Below the pieces are notes generated by a model. The model searched no databases and was not told the origin of the DNA. It saw nothing but the letters and a program-made list of their open reading frames with translations. DNA of 64,000 nucleotides, from assembly GCF_026283965.1 (NCBI RefSeq), contig NZ_JAPDPD010000005.1, positions 124,001-188,000 of the forward strand, written 5' to 3'. Shown here piece by piece: positions 1 to 9,765 of this stretch. Position 1 is the first letter of the stretch, and the number at the start of each line of letters is the position of its first letter. This DNA is from Dyella subtropica. Lineage in GTDB: Bacteria; Pseudomonadota; Gammaproteobacteria; Xanthomonadales; Rhodanobacteraceae. A program made the position numbers and the translations under genes.

Positions 1-709
1 TGCCTTGCGAGACCTTGGCGCCGGGCCGGTTGGCGCCGTAGAACGGCGTAGTCAGATCCTTATAGAACTGCGAGCGGTCATTCCACACGCCTGCGCGAAT
101 CCCGTCGAACACATCCTTGGGCAGGCCACCCGGATTGGTCTCGGTCTTCATCATCTGCGGCGGCACCGCGCCAACCAGCACCGCCTTGGCCACGCGCTTG
201 GTGCCATGGCGCCCCATGTAGTGGGCGATCTCGCCGCCACCGGTGGAATGGCCGACCAGGATGATGTTCTTGAGATCCAGCGTATCGATCAGCGTGGCGA
301 GATCGTCGGCATATGTATCCATGTCATTACCGTCGAACGTCTGCGTGGAGCGCCCGTGGCTGCGGCGATCATGCGCAATGGCGCGATATCCGTGCATGGA
401 CATGAACATCATTTGCGCATCCCAAGCATCCGCGCTCAGCGGCCAGCCATGGGAGAACACCACTGGCTGCCCCTTGCCCAGATCCTTGTAGAAAATTTCA
501 GTGCCGTCTTTAGTCTTGACCGTGCTGCTCATCGCATGTGCTCCGGATGGTTGGTTGGAACGATTCCCCTGTGCTGCAGCGGCGGATACCGCCTCGCTGG
601 CGATCGATAACAAAGGCAACGCGACGCCTGCCGCCGCCGCGGCCATGCCACCGATCACCACCTTGCGCCGACCTGGGCTGAACTCATCAGCCGAATACTC
701 GTGCGTCAT
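1..709 (-). CDS. Secreted non-haem chloroperoxidase-like alpha/beta hydrolase (3' end outside window)
   Basis: An open frame runs from an ATG at 709 to the window edge (236 codons seen). The alpha/beta-hydrolase core shows the oxyanion stretch [12 protein letters not shown] at about residues 85-96 and the nucleophile elbow GHSTGG with Ser155, the form typical of cofactor-free chloroperoxidase-type hydrolases (perhydrolase or esterase activity). Before the usual start of such proteins (an internal Met at residue 60) lies an extension with twin arginines (GRRKVVIGG, residues 13-21) and an Ala-rich hydrophobic stretch. This looks like a Tat signal, so periplasmic export is inferred. The catalytic Asp and His lie partly or wholly beyond the edge. 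The family is clear; the physiological substrate is not. Confidence 0.85.
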   Translation of the reverse strand, partial: MTHEYSADEFSPGRRKVVIGGMAAAAAGVALPLLSIASEAVSAAAAQGNRSNQPSGAHAMSSTVKTKDGTEIFYKDLGKGQPVVFSHGWPLSADAWDAQMMFMSMHGYRAIAHDRRSHGRSTQTFDGNDMDTYADDLATLIDTLDLKNIILVGHSTGGGEIAHYMGRHGTKRVAKAVLVGAVPPQMMKTETNPGGLPKDVFDGIRAGVWNDRSQFYKDLTTPFYGANRPGAKVSQG

Positions 710-1142
710 ACCTTCGTCTCCTCTTCGCCTGGCCCGGCCAACGCCGGGCAAAACCATCCCGTCCCGCGCCGCCAGGTACGGGTGATGTGACTTGCATCGG
801 TGGAAAGCTATGGCAACGAACCGATACTGCTTTGTAGCTGTACGCGATAAGGCCGATGTCACAGAGTCGTGGTCAATGCGGCCTTGGGATATTCGCCGCA
901 CCTGCTCGTGACGAATTCATCTTGGCTTCGACCATGACCACGGAGGCATAGACAGTCCTGCAATCTTCGTCGGCATTCTTGCAAGGCCGACATCACCAGC
1001 ACATACCCATTTGGGGAAATCGGCGAGACCTGAAAGGCTTATGTAGGAGCGCACCCTGTGCGCGACAAACCGGCGGTCCTGCCGGTTTGTCGCGCACAAG
1101 GTGCACTCCTGCAGGGAGTGACGCCGGACTTTAAACAAACCT
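710..1142. other. Intergenic region, no gene seen
   Basis: This stretch holds the upstream region of the chloroperoxidase-like gene and the downstream region of the lipoprotein hydrolase. The only structured element is the inverted repeat at 1043-1112. Small open frames here (for example 917-1159 on the minus strand) run through that palindrome and have no recognisable protein features. Confidence 0.6.
1043..1112. repeat. Dispersed palindromic repeat, copy 1 (32-bp arms)
   Basis: Arms 1043-1074 and 1081-1112 are complementary at 29 of 32 positions with a 6-nt loop. The core GGAGCGCACCCTGTGCGCGA recurs at 33447-33467 and, inverted, at 33598-33618. It lies 31 bp beyond the stop codon of the lipoprotein hydrolase, so the transcript would form a long hairpin that could end or protect the mRNA. 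There is no T-tract. Similar GC-rich palindromes are scattered through xanthomonad and pseudomonad genomes. Confidence 0.8.
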
Positions 1143-2876
1143 TCAAGGCGACTCGCCAAGCACCTTCACGATCAGATTGATGGCCTCGTCGTTGCGATAG
1201 ACCCGGTGCCCCGACGTCACCGTCGTGGTCGACACCGCGCCTGGTAGAAAGGTGCTCTGCAAGGACACGATGCCATCGCCGGGAACCGTTTCGCCCGGCA
1301 AGCTGCCGGCGATGGTGTAGTAACGCACGCCGCCGACCGGCATCAGCGTGGATGCCGCGCGACTGACGGGCTGAGTCATGCTCAGCGTGCTGATGCTGCT
1401 CAGGCCGTGCTCGCGATAGTTCGCCAATAGCTCAGGCCGGAAGCCATCCGGATTGGCCTTGACCAAACGGGCAAACGCATCGATTTCGGGACCGTTCGGC
1501 CTGACCAGATAGGAAGCGAGGCGCCCGACGACATCTTCCGTCACTGGGCTGCCATGATGCGGCGTGGCCAGAAAGAACGCCGTATCCACGCCGGGATACG
1601 GCGCAAAGCGAAGGACATGGTCGAGTAAAGCGAGGTCTTCCGCACGGCCATGCAGCTGCGCCACCGGCACCGTGGCGGCGGCCTGCCATAGCGTGTCGCT
1701 GCTGTCCGCTGAGAGCAGACGCGCAATCATCCCGCCCATGCTGTGCCCGACCAGCACCATGCGCGCGCGTGCCGGATCGTGGCCCGCGGGATCGACCGTT
1801 GCCCAGGCGCGATCCAGAAACTGTTTCACGCGCCAACGGGAAAGCAGCACCGGCGCGCTGGTCTGATAGACCACATGCCATACCTGGTAGCGCGCCCGCA
1901 GCGCCGGCGTGCCCTGGATGCGGTTGGTCAGGCGTGCCCAGATCAGCGGACTGGCCGCCAGACCATGCAGCATCACCACCGGGATTTTGTGCGGGTCGTA
2001 TTCCTCCAGCAGGTACACGCCTTCTCGCCGCCCAAGCTCCTGCCCGCCGACCAAATTCCATATCGCCTCGCTCTTCAGCTGCGAGGCATTCGCCAGCGCG
2101 GCATACGGCGCCGTGGTATCGACCGACAGCACGTAGTCGCGATCACCAATGCGCTCGAACGAGTGCATCACCGGATCGGTGAAAACGAGGCGTGGTGCGC
2201 TGCCGACGCGCGCTTCCACCCAGGCCGTCGCGGGGCGCGTCACCGCTTCGGCCGGCATCAAACGGCACACCGGGCGATCACTGCAGCGCGGCGTGCTTGC
2301 CACCAGGGAAACGCCGAAAGCCAGCGTCGCAAAGCGCTGGCCGAACAGTAGCGTCGACACCGGTACGGCATCCGAGCGAACGAACGCCACCGGCCCGGTC
2401 AAGCCTGGCGACAGCGCTCGCAGCTCAACGTCCAGCCGGTCGCCAGCGATATCGAGGCTGTGTGACGTCCAACGCGAGGCTTCATTGGCGAGCAGGAAAT
2501 CCAGCAGGCGGTTGGTACATTGCGTATCCAACGCTGCCGCCGCGGCCGCGCCTGTTCCGTTCGCCTCGACCAGGCGATAAGCCGTTGCCGCACAGCGTAA
2601 CCAAGCGCGAGCGGCGCGCTTCCGGTCCTGGGTACGTAGCGCTTCCATCTCCAGCGCTTTCACTTCCGCCAACGTCGGCATCTGGTCACCAGCCTGCCCG
2701 TTGCAACCGACGCCCTCACAAGCCAACGCGTCGCGGGAAGACTTTACTTGCGGCTGGGGAATGCCACAGGCGGCCAGCCACAACGCCGTCGCCGCCAAAA
2801 CCAGCAGACGCGCGAGGCCCTTGCCCGATACGGACGCGGCACGCTTTCCGATCTCATGCTGTTCGACACGACCCAT
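1143..2876 (-). CDS. Lipoprotein alpha/beta hydrolase (lipase/esterase-like)
   Basis: This is a protein of about 577 aa with a lipoprotein signal peptide (hydrophobic stretch ending in the lipobox LAAC), so it is probably membrane-anchored in the periplasm. The C-terminal half is an alpha/beta hydrolase: oxyanion motif MLHGLAASPLIW, nucleophile elbow GHSMGG, a likely acid in GDGIVSLQS, and a His in TSGHRVYRND near the C-terminus. This completes a Ser-Asp-His triad. The N-terminal 250 residues have no recognised domain. ATG 2876 was chosen because it places the signal sequence near the N-terminus; an in-frame ATG at 2924 is possible. Esterase or lipase activity is inferred from the fold; the substrate is unknown. 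Confidence 0.75.
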   Translation of the reverse strand: MGRVEQHEIGKRAASVSGKGLARLLVLAATALWLAACGIPQPQVKSSRDALACEGVGCNGQAGDQMPTLAEVKALEMEALRTQDRKRAARAWLRCAATAYRLVEANGTGAAAAAALDTQCTNRLLDFLLANEASRWTSHSLDIAGDRLDVELRALSPGLTGPVAFVRSDAVPVSTLLFGQRFATLAFGVSLVASTPRCSDRPVCRLMPAEAVTRPATAWVEARVGSAPRLVFTDPVMHSFERIGDRDYVLSVDTTAPYAALANASQLKSEAIWNLVGGQELGRREGVYLLEEYDPHKIPVVMLHGLAASPLIWARLTNRIQGTPALRARYQVWHVVYQTSAPVLLSRWRVKQFLDRAWATVDPAGHDPARARMVLVGHSMGGMIARLLSADSSDTLWQAAATVPVAQLHGRAEDLALLDHVLRFAPYPGVDTAFFLATPHHGSPVTEDVVGRLASYLVRPNGPEIDAFARLVKANPDGFRPELLANYREHGLSSISTLSMTQPVSRAASTLMPVGGVRYYTIAGSLPGETVPGDGIVSLQSTFLPGAVSTTTVTSGHRVYRNDEAINLIVKVLGESP

Positions 2877-2986
2877 GCCGATATCCCGCCTGCCTGACCT
2901 GCTCCAAGGGCGAGCTGAGCGCATGCTCGCGCTCAGCTCGCCGGAAGCGTCCCCTGGATTCTGCGCTCAGCAGAACGCCAGATGAT

Positions 2987-3661
2987 TCACGCCGTCGCCG
3001 CACTCCTGCTACGCGATGCCTTCTTTGGCGCTGCCTTGCCGCTCTGACTGGCCAGACGCCGCCGATCCAATCGCCGCTCTTCGCGAAAAGCGTCCGCGTA
3101 TTCCTTCAGCTCGGCCTGAAGCTTCGCCCCGCTCTTCAGTTCACCCTTGTCGATGCTCTTGAGCATCCGTTGCATCAATTCGTAGTCGTGATAGTCGCGG
3201 TAAGGCTTGAGGTCGAGATCGACGGGCACCTTGGTCAGCCGCTCGTCGCCCACGGATTTGACGTACTTCTGCATGAAGCGGTCGTACGCTGCCCACGTGA
3301 CGCGCTCGGCATTGACGGCCGCCTCTTCCGCACGAGTCGCGATCTGATGGGCATGCAAATAGTGCAGTCCCAGCTGGTCGATCAGCGTCTTCTCCACTTC
3401 TTCGTGCAGGATCAGAAAGCGATCCACTTCCACCGTGCGCCCGCGGAACATGAAGCTCTTCGGCAGGTGCCGGTCGATGTAGATGGTCTTGCCGTCCTTG
3501 CTGTAGCCGGCAAGATAGGGAATATCGTGGTCGCGATCGAACGTCTTCACTCGACGCAGGATGGCATCCAGCGCGCGATCCAGCATCAGCGCGGAGACGT
3601 GCCAATCGGGGACTTTCAGCTTGGTGTGCGGTGCATGCGGATGACAGGTGTTCGACGGCAT
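2987..3661 (-). CDS. Conserved protein of unknown function
   Basis: The product is 224 aa, and I do not recognise the family with confidence. ATG 3661 is preceded by AGGAG (3671-3675) at 9-nt spacing, which decides this start over longer options. The central part carries ILHEEVEK and, 14 residues later, HYLHAHQIATRAEE. The HEExE arrangement recalls metal-binding helices but lacks the HExxH zincin signature. The C-terminus is very basic (KKASRSRSAATA). No signal peptide or membrane segment is seen, so it is probably cytoplasmic. It lies 53 bp downstream of the VOC gene on the same strand and may be co-transcribed with it. Confidence 0.7.
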   Translation of the reverse strand: MPSNTCHPHAPHTKLKVPDWHVSALMLDRALDAILRRVKTFDRDHDIPYLAGYSKDGKTIYIDRHLPKSFMFRGRTVEVDRFLILHEEVEKTLIDQLGLHYLHAHQIATRAEEAAVNAERVTWAAYDRFMQKYVKSVGDERLTKVPVDLDLKPYRDYHDYELMQRMLKSIDKGELKSGAKLQAELKEYADAFREERRLDRRRLASQSGKAAPKKASRSRSAATA

Positions 3662-3714
3662 GAACGACATCTCCTGACGTGATGGGAACATCGACTGCCC
3701 GCCGTTGACCGTAT

Positions 3715-4134
3715 TCAGACCGCAGGCGGACCTTTCAACTCGATCATGTTGCCCTGCGGATCGTACAGGTACAGCGACGGACCTTCGCCCTCCGCGCCAT
3801 AACGCGAACCCACCTCGCCCACGCGTGCGCCATGCGCCTCCAGATGAGCGCGGATAGCCGCTTCGTCGTAACCCTCCACGCTCAGGCACAGGTGGTCCAT
3901 GTTGTAGCCCTCCTTGCCGGGCGCGGCACCGCCCAGGCGGCCAAGCTTGCTGTCGATGGCGACCAGGTCGATCAGGGACGCGCCGGCACGCAACTGCACC
4001 AGACCGATCTCGTCCTGCCGGCGCTCTTCAGTACAGCCGAGCACGTCGCAATAGAAAGCCTGCATGGCGGCACTGTCGTGCACACGCAGGACGATGTGGT
4101 CGAGTCGCGAAAGTCGGAAAGGCGGGCGGGTCAT
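3715..4134 (-). CDS. VOC (glyoxalase/bleomycin-resistance) superfamily protein
   Basis: A 139-aa protein with a complete vicinal-oxygen-chelate fold. It begins RLDHIVLRVHDSAAMQAFY, has MDHLCLSVEGYDE in the second repeat and ends LYDPQGNMIELKGP. The His of LDHIVL, the His of MDHLCL and the Glu of NMIELKG are where metal ligands sit in this superfamily. Length fits a single-chain glyoxalase-I-like protein. The reaction (lyase, dioxygenase or thiol transferase) cannot be decided from sequence alone. ATG 4134 gives the expected N-terminus; upstream in-frame starts would run into the repeat region. Confidence 0.8.
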   Translation of the reverse strand: MTRPPFRLSRLDHIVLRVHDSAAMQAFYCDVLGCTEERRQDEIGLVQLRAGASLIDLVAIDSKLGRLGGAAPGKEGYNMDHLCLSVEGYDEAAIRAHLEAHGARVGEVGSRYGAEGEGPSLYLYDPQGNMIELKGPPAV

Positions 4135-4241
4135 GGCGTGGGTCCGTTGGCAGTAGCGGGAATGCCGACACGCTACGCCGCCCGCCCCGTGGATGGAAAT
4201 GGATGCTTTCAATGACGGAGATGAGCGCTGGAAGCTCTTAG

Positions 4242-4360
4242 CTCCTCCCCCTGCTCGCAGGGGGAGGCTGGGAGGGGGTGAGCCCTTGGGAAAACCTCGC
4301 CCGCAACGCTTTCTCAAGGGCTTACCCCTCCCCAGCCCTCCCCTGCAAGCAAGGGAGGGA
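4242..4360. repeat. Dispersed GC-skewed inverted repeat (CTCCCCCTGC... type)
   Basis: Left arm 4242-4287 (begins CTCCTCCCCCTGCTCGCAGG) and right arm 4316-4360 are imperfect reverse complements separated by 28 nt. Each arm itself contains a small hairpin. A related short hairpin TCCCCCGCCGGCAGGGGGA follows at about 4387-4405. Partial relatives occur at about 14727-14762 and 41566-41590, so this looks like a non-coding repeat family. It fills most of the gap between the VOC gene and the glycine riboswitch. Confidence 0.65.
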
Positions 4361-4467
4361 GCAGGGTGTCGCGAGCCTCAGGTTCATCCCCCGCCGGCAG
4401 GGGGAAGCAGATGCATCTCACACCAAGTGCGAGTGCCCCCACCCGGGAAAACCATCCCCCAACGCCG

Positions 4468-4473
4468 TATAAT
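4468..4473 (+). promoter_or_regulatory. Probable -10 box of the gcvP transcript
   Basis: A perfect TATAAT lies about 12-18 nt before the first conserved helix of the glycine riboswitch, at the correct place to start the leader. No good -35 hexamer is visible 17 bp upstream. Confidence 0.5.
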
Positions 4474-4483
4474 CCACCGCTTG

Positions 4484-4660
4484 GCATGGTGGGAGAAGCG
4501 GACGTTGTCCGCTGCCGAAGGCGCAACGCCCGTAATCGCTCAGGCTCCCATACCACCACGCCTGGAACACTCTGGAGAGACCGGTTAGATCCGGCGCCGA
4601 AGGTGCACGAAGCGAGCTCACCCGCTTCCAAACTCTCAGGCAAAAGGACAGAGGGGCGCC
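4484..4660 (+). ncRNA. Tandem glycine riboswitch
   Basis: Two consecutive aptamers are visible. The first (about 4486-4556) has GGGAGA, GCCGAAGGCGCAA and GCTCAGGC. The second (about 4567-4658) has TGGAGAGACC, GCCGAAGGTGC and the hallmark AAACTCTCAGGCAAAAGGAC followed by AGAG. These are the conserved glycine-binding core elements, and the pair lies directly before gcvP. Known tandem glycine riboswitches usually turn on cleavage-system genes when glycine is plentiful. Whether control is by termination or translation is not settled here; no clear terminator lies between the second aptamer and the gcvP start. Confidence 0.95.
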
Positions 4661-4713
4661 CGACGTGCGGCATGCACGTTCAGCCTTTATGGGCCACTAC
4701 GGACGCCTTTGTC

Positions 4714-7584
<2,871 letters not shown>

Positions 7585-7615
7585 GCCCTCGCCGCCATCA
7601 CCAGCAGACAGCAGA

Positions 7616-7644
7616 GGCCCCGCATCATGCGGGGCCTTTTGTTT
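7616..7644 (+). terminator. Intrinsic terminator of gcvP
   Basis: Perfect 10-bp stem GGCCCCGCAT / ATGCGGGGCC around a 1-nt centre, followed by TTTTGTTT, 31 nt after the gcvP stop. Confidence 0.9.
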
Positions 7645-7816
7645 GAGAGTTACTTGGCATCCCACACCACGGATGGGAACACGCCAGTCATCTGCTAGAT
7701 TGCGCGGCCCTGTGCCGGCACTTCCATCATCGCCATGACCCATCGGGCTCATGGCGAGATGCATGAGCTACCGCATCTCCACGCATCACGAACCTCCACG
7801 GTCCTCACACTAAAGC

Positions 7817-8404
7817 ATGCGAATCCCCCGCTTCATCTCACTGGCCGCGATGGCTGCGGTCACCGGCGCCTTGTCCGGCTGCCTCTACACACCAGAGACC
7901 AGCGGTGGCTATCCGGCGCCGTGCGACCTGCAGGAATCCCTCGACTGGAACCCCAGCGCTGCCGATTCCCTACAGCTGAAGCTGGGAGCCCACACGATCA
8001 GTCTTTCCACGCGACAGATCTTCGACCCCTCGCAACCGGGAACCCTCATCGAGGTCCACGCCTACGGCATGACCGCCCTCCGCAACATCGACGGCCCCGT
8101 CATTCTGCTCGACCCAGCACCGGCCTATATCGAGGTCGACGGCAAGCGGATTCCTGCAACAAGCCACCTGCAGGAAAACCCCTTCATGAAAATGCACTGG
8201 ACATGCGGCGGTGCGCCGTCGGCTCCGGCAGACCTGCAGAAATGCGGGCCGCTCGTGCTCACCTTCCCCACTCAGCTACCCAGACACTCCGGCCTTGTGC
8301 TGCACCTCGGCTCGCTGGATATCAACAGCCAGACCCACGCGGTTCCGGACATCAAGTATTGCTACATCCCCAGCAGGACGTATTGGACCAAGTTCCGCGG
8401 ATAA
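7817..8404 (+). CDS. Small lipoprotein of unknown function
   Basis: A 195-aa protein with a lipoprotein signal (MRIPRFISLAAMAAVTGALSG then Cys22), so probably anchored in the outer or inner membrane on the periplasmic side. The mature part has four further cysteines (CDL, WTCGG, QKCG, KYCY) that could form disulphides, and a beta-rich pattern with no recognised domain. It is followed after 76 bp by the beta-helix protein gene on the same strand. The two may form a transcription unit. Confidence 0.7.
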   Translation: MRIPRFISLAAMAAVTGALSGCLYTPETSGGYPAPCDLQESLDWNPSAADSLQLKLGAHTISLSTRQIFDPSQPGTLIEVHAYGMTALRNIDGPVILLDPAPAYIEVDGKRIPATSHLQENPFMKMHWTCGGAPSAPADLQKCGPLVLTFPTQLPRHSGLVLHLGSLDINSQTHAVPDIKYCYIPSRTYWTKFRG

Positions 8405-8480
8405 AGAAGCACGACGGCTCTGCCTGCGGGCGCAGTCCTCGCCACTACCTCGGCAACCCAATGAAGCCCATCTCGACTCC

Positions 8481-9626
8481 ATGAGCCGCTCAGAAAACAT
8501 ATTCCAGCCCCACCCGCTGCTTCGCGACTTGCCGCTATGGAAGCGCCGCACCGCCCACATGCTTGTCGCCGTAGGCACCAGCCTCCTGGCGACCGCCTGT
8601 GCCTCACACAGACCGTCACTCAGCGACATAACTCGAGAGGAAGCGATCGCCAAGGAGCGCGGCTGCAAACCGGTGAAGTATCAAAGAGACTTCATGGCGA
8701 TCGAAGTCACCGCCACGGGAAGCGGCCGGCAGTGCCTGGTGCAGGATCTGGTGCAACGGCATGCATGGTCCATCGCGGAGGGCTTCAACGAACGAGGAAG
8801 CCCTGCCCGCATCGTCACCTTTTATCGAGCCACCCACGTGGATCTCGACCTGCAAGGACATCTCGTTTCCAGCGAGCCCTTTGAAAACGCCACGGGTGTC
8901 GCACTGGATCAGGCCACCTCAGAGGCGTCATTGAGCCATCTGGATGACTTTCCGCAGCACATGAGCGTGCGCAATGGCGTCATCAAGACACCCGGCTCAA
9001 GAGGCGTTGGTATCTACCTTGGCTTTCACAAGAACTTTGATCTTTCCACTCGCGCCTACGCGAGCGCTTACGAAGTGATGCCAGAAGATCAGCAACCCTT
9101 GGGCGACCAACGCCCCTATGAGCCCGGCAAGAAGATTGGCTTTATTCATCCGTGGAACTATCAGCCAGAAACCTACTATTCGGTGGATAACATGAAAGTC
9201 GTTTCAGGCGGTCGAGGCGTCATCATGGTCGGCGCCAACAGCGTATTGCGCAACAGCACCATCGAAGTGGATGGTGATACGGCCGTTTACCTCTACGGCC
9301 CCAACACCTTGGTCGAGGGCAACACCTTCATCGTGCACCTGAATCCAGGTAACGCCTCCGAATTACCCGCCGCCCTGAAATTGCGCGATGCGGATGGCGC
9401 CATCATCCGAAACAACCGCTTCATGGTGAAAAACAGCAGCGGCCAAGAGGCGACGGCTGCCATCAATCTGCTGCAGTCGAAAGACGTACTGATCGAGAAC
9501 AACGTGATGGAGAACACGCACCAACTTGTGCGCAAGGACGCCGAAAGTACAGCGATTGAGCGAAGCCATGAGCCTGGCGCAGGCGCCGGAAATTTGAGCA
9601 GGCCAGCAGGGATGCCCCCTCCTTGA
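8481..9626 (+). CDS. Right-handed parallel beta-helix repeat lipoprotein
   Basis: A 381-aa protein with a possible lipoprotein signal in MLVAVGTSLLATAC (Met27, codon 8559, is an alternative start that would put this signal at the N-terminus). The C-terminal half shows short repeats typical of a pectate-lyase-like beta-helix: MVGANSVLRNSTIEV, LYGPNTLVEGNTFIV, ADGAIIRNNRFMV and QSKDVLIENNVME, each with the N-N/T ladder. Such helices bind or cleave polysaccharides or act as adhesive scaffolds; the function here is unknown. Its partner is the lipoprotein gene just upstream. Confidence 0.65.
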   Translation: MSRSENIFQPHPLLRDLPLWKRRTAHMLVAVGTSLLATACASHRPSLSDITREEAIAKERGCKPVKYQRDFMAIEVTATGSGRQCLVQDLVQRHAWSIAEGFNERGSPARIVTFYRATHVDLDLQGHLVSSEPFENATGVALDQATSEASLSHLDDFPQHMSVRNGVIKTPGSRGVGIYLGFHKNFDLSTRAYASAYEVMPEDQQPLGDQRPYEPGKKIGFIHPWNYQPETYYSVDNMKVVSGGRGVIMVGANSVLRNSTIEVDGDTAVYLYGPNTLVEGNTFIVHLNPGNASELPAALKLRDADGAIIRNNRFMVKNSSGQEATAAINLLQSKDVLIENNVMENTHQLVRKDAESTAIERSHEPGAGAGNLSRPAGMPPP

Positions 9627-9765
9627 GCCCATCGCGAGCGATCGCGAATCCGCTTTCGCCTCTTCGACGTCAGCCGAAAAACGGGATGCCTTTCCGCACA
9701 TTGCCTGACACCACGGCTTGCTGCTCTGATGCTATGGATTTGCCGGAGCCACCTTGGAGTCGACC

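Noticed and set aside
917-1159. 80-codon open frame on the minus strand
   Set aside because: It translates the dispersed palindrome at 1043-1112, lacks an RBS and overlaps the start of the repeat and the hydrolase gene end.
4381-4480. -35 element for the gcvP promoter
   Set aside because: No TTGACA-like hexamer at 16-18 bp from the TATAAT.
7735-8484. 249-codon open frame on the plus strand
   Set aside because: It covers the lipoprotein gene in another frame, which has a clear signal peptide and lipobox; the longer frame has neither.
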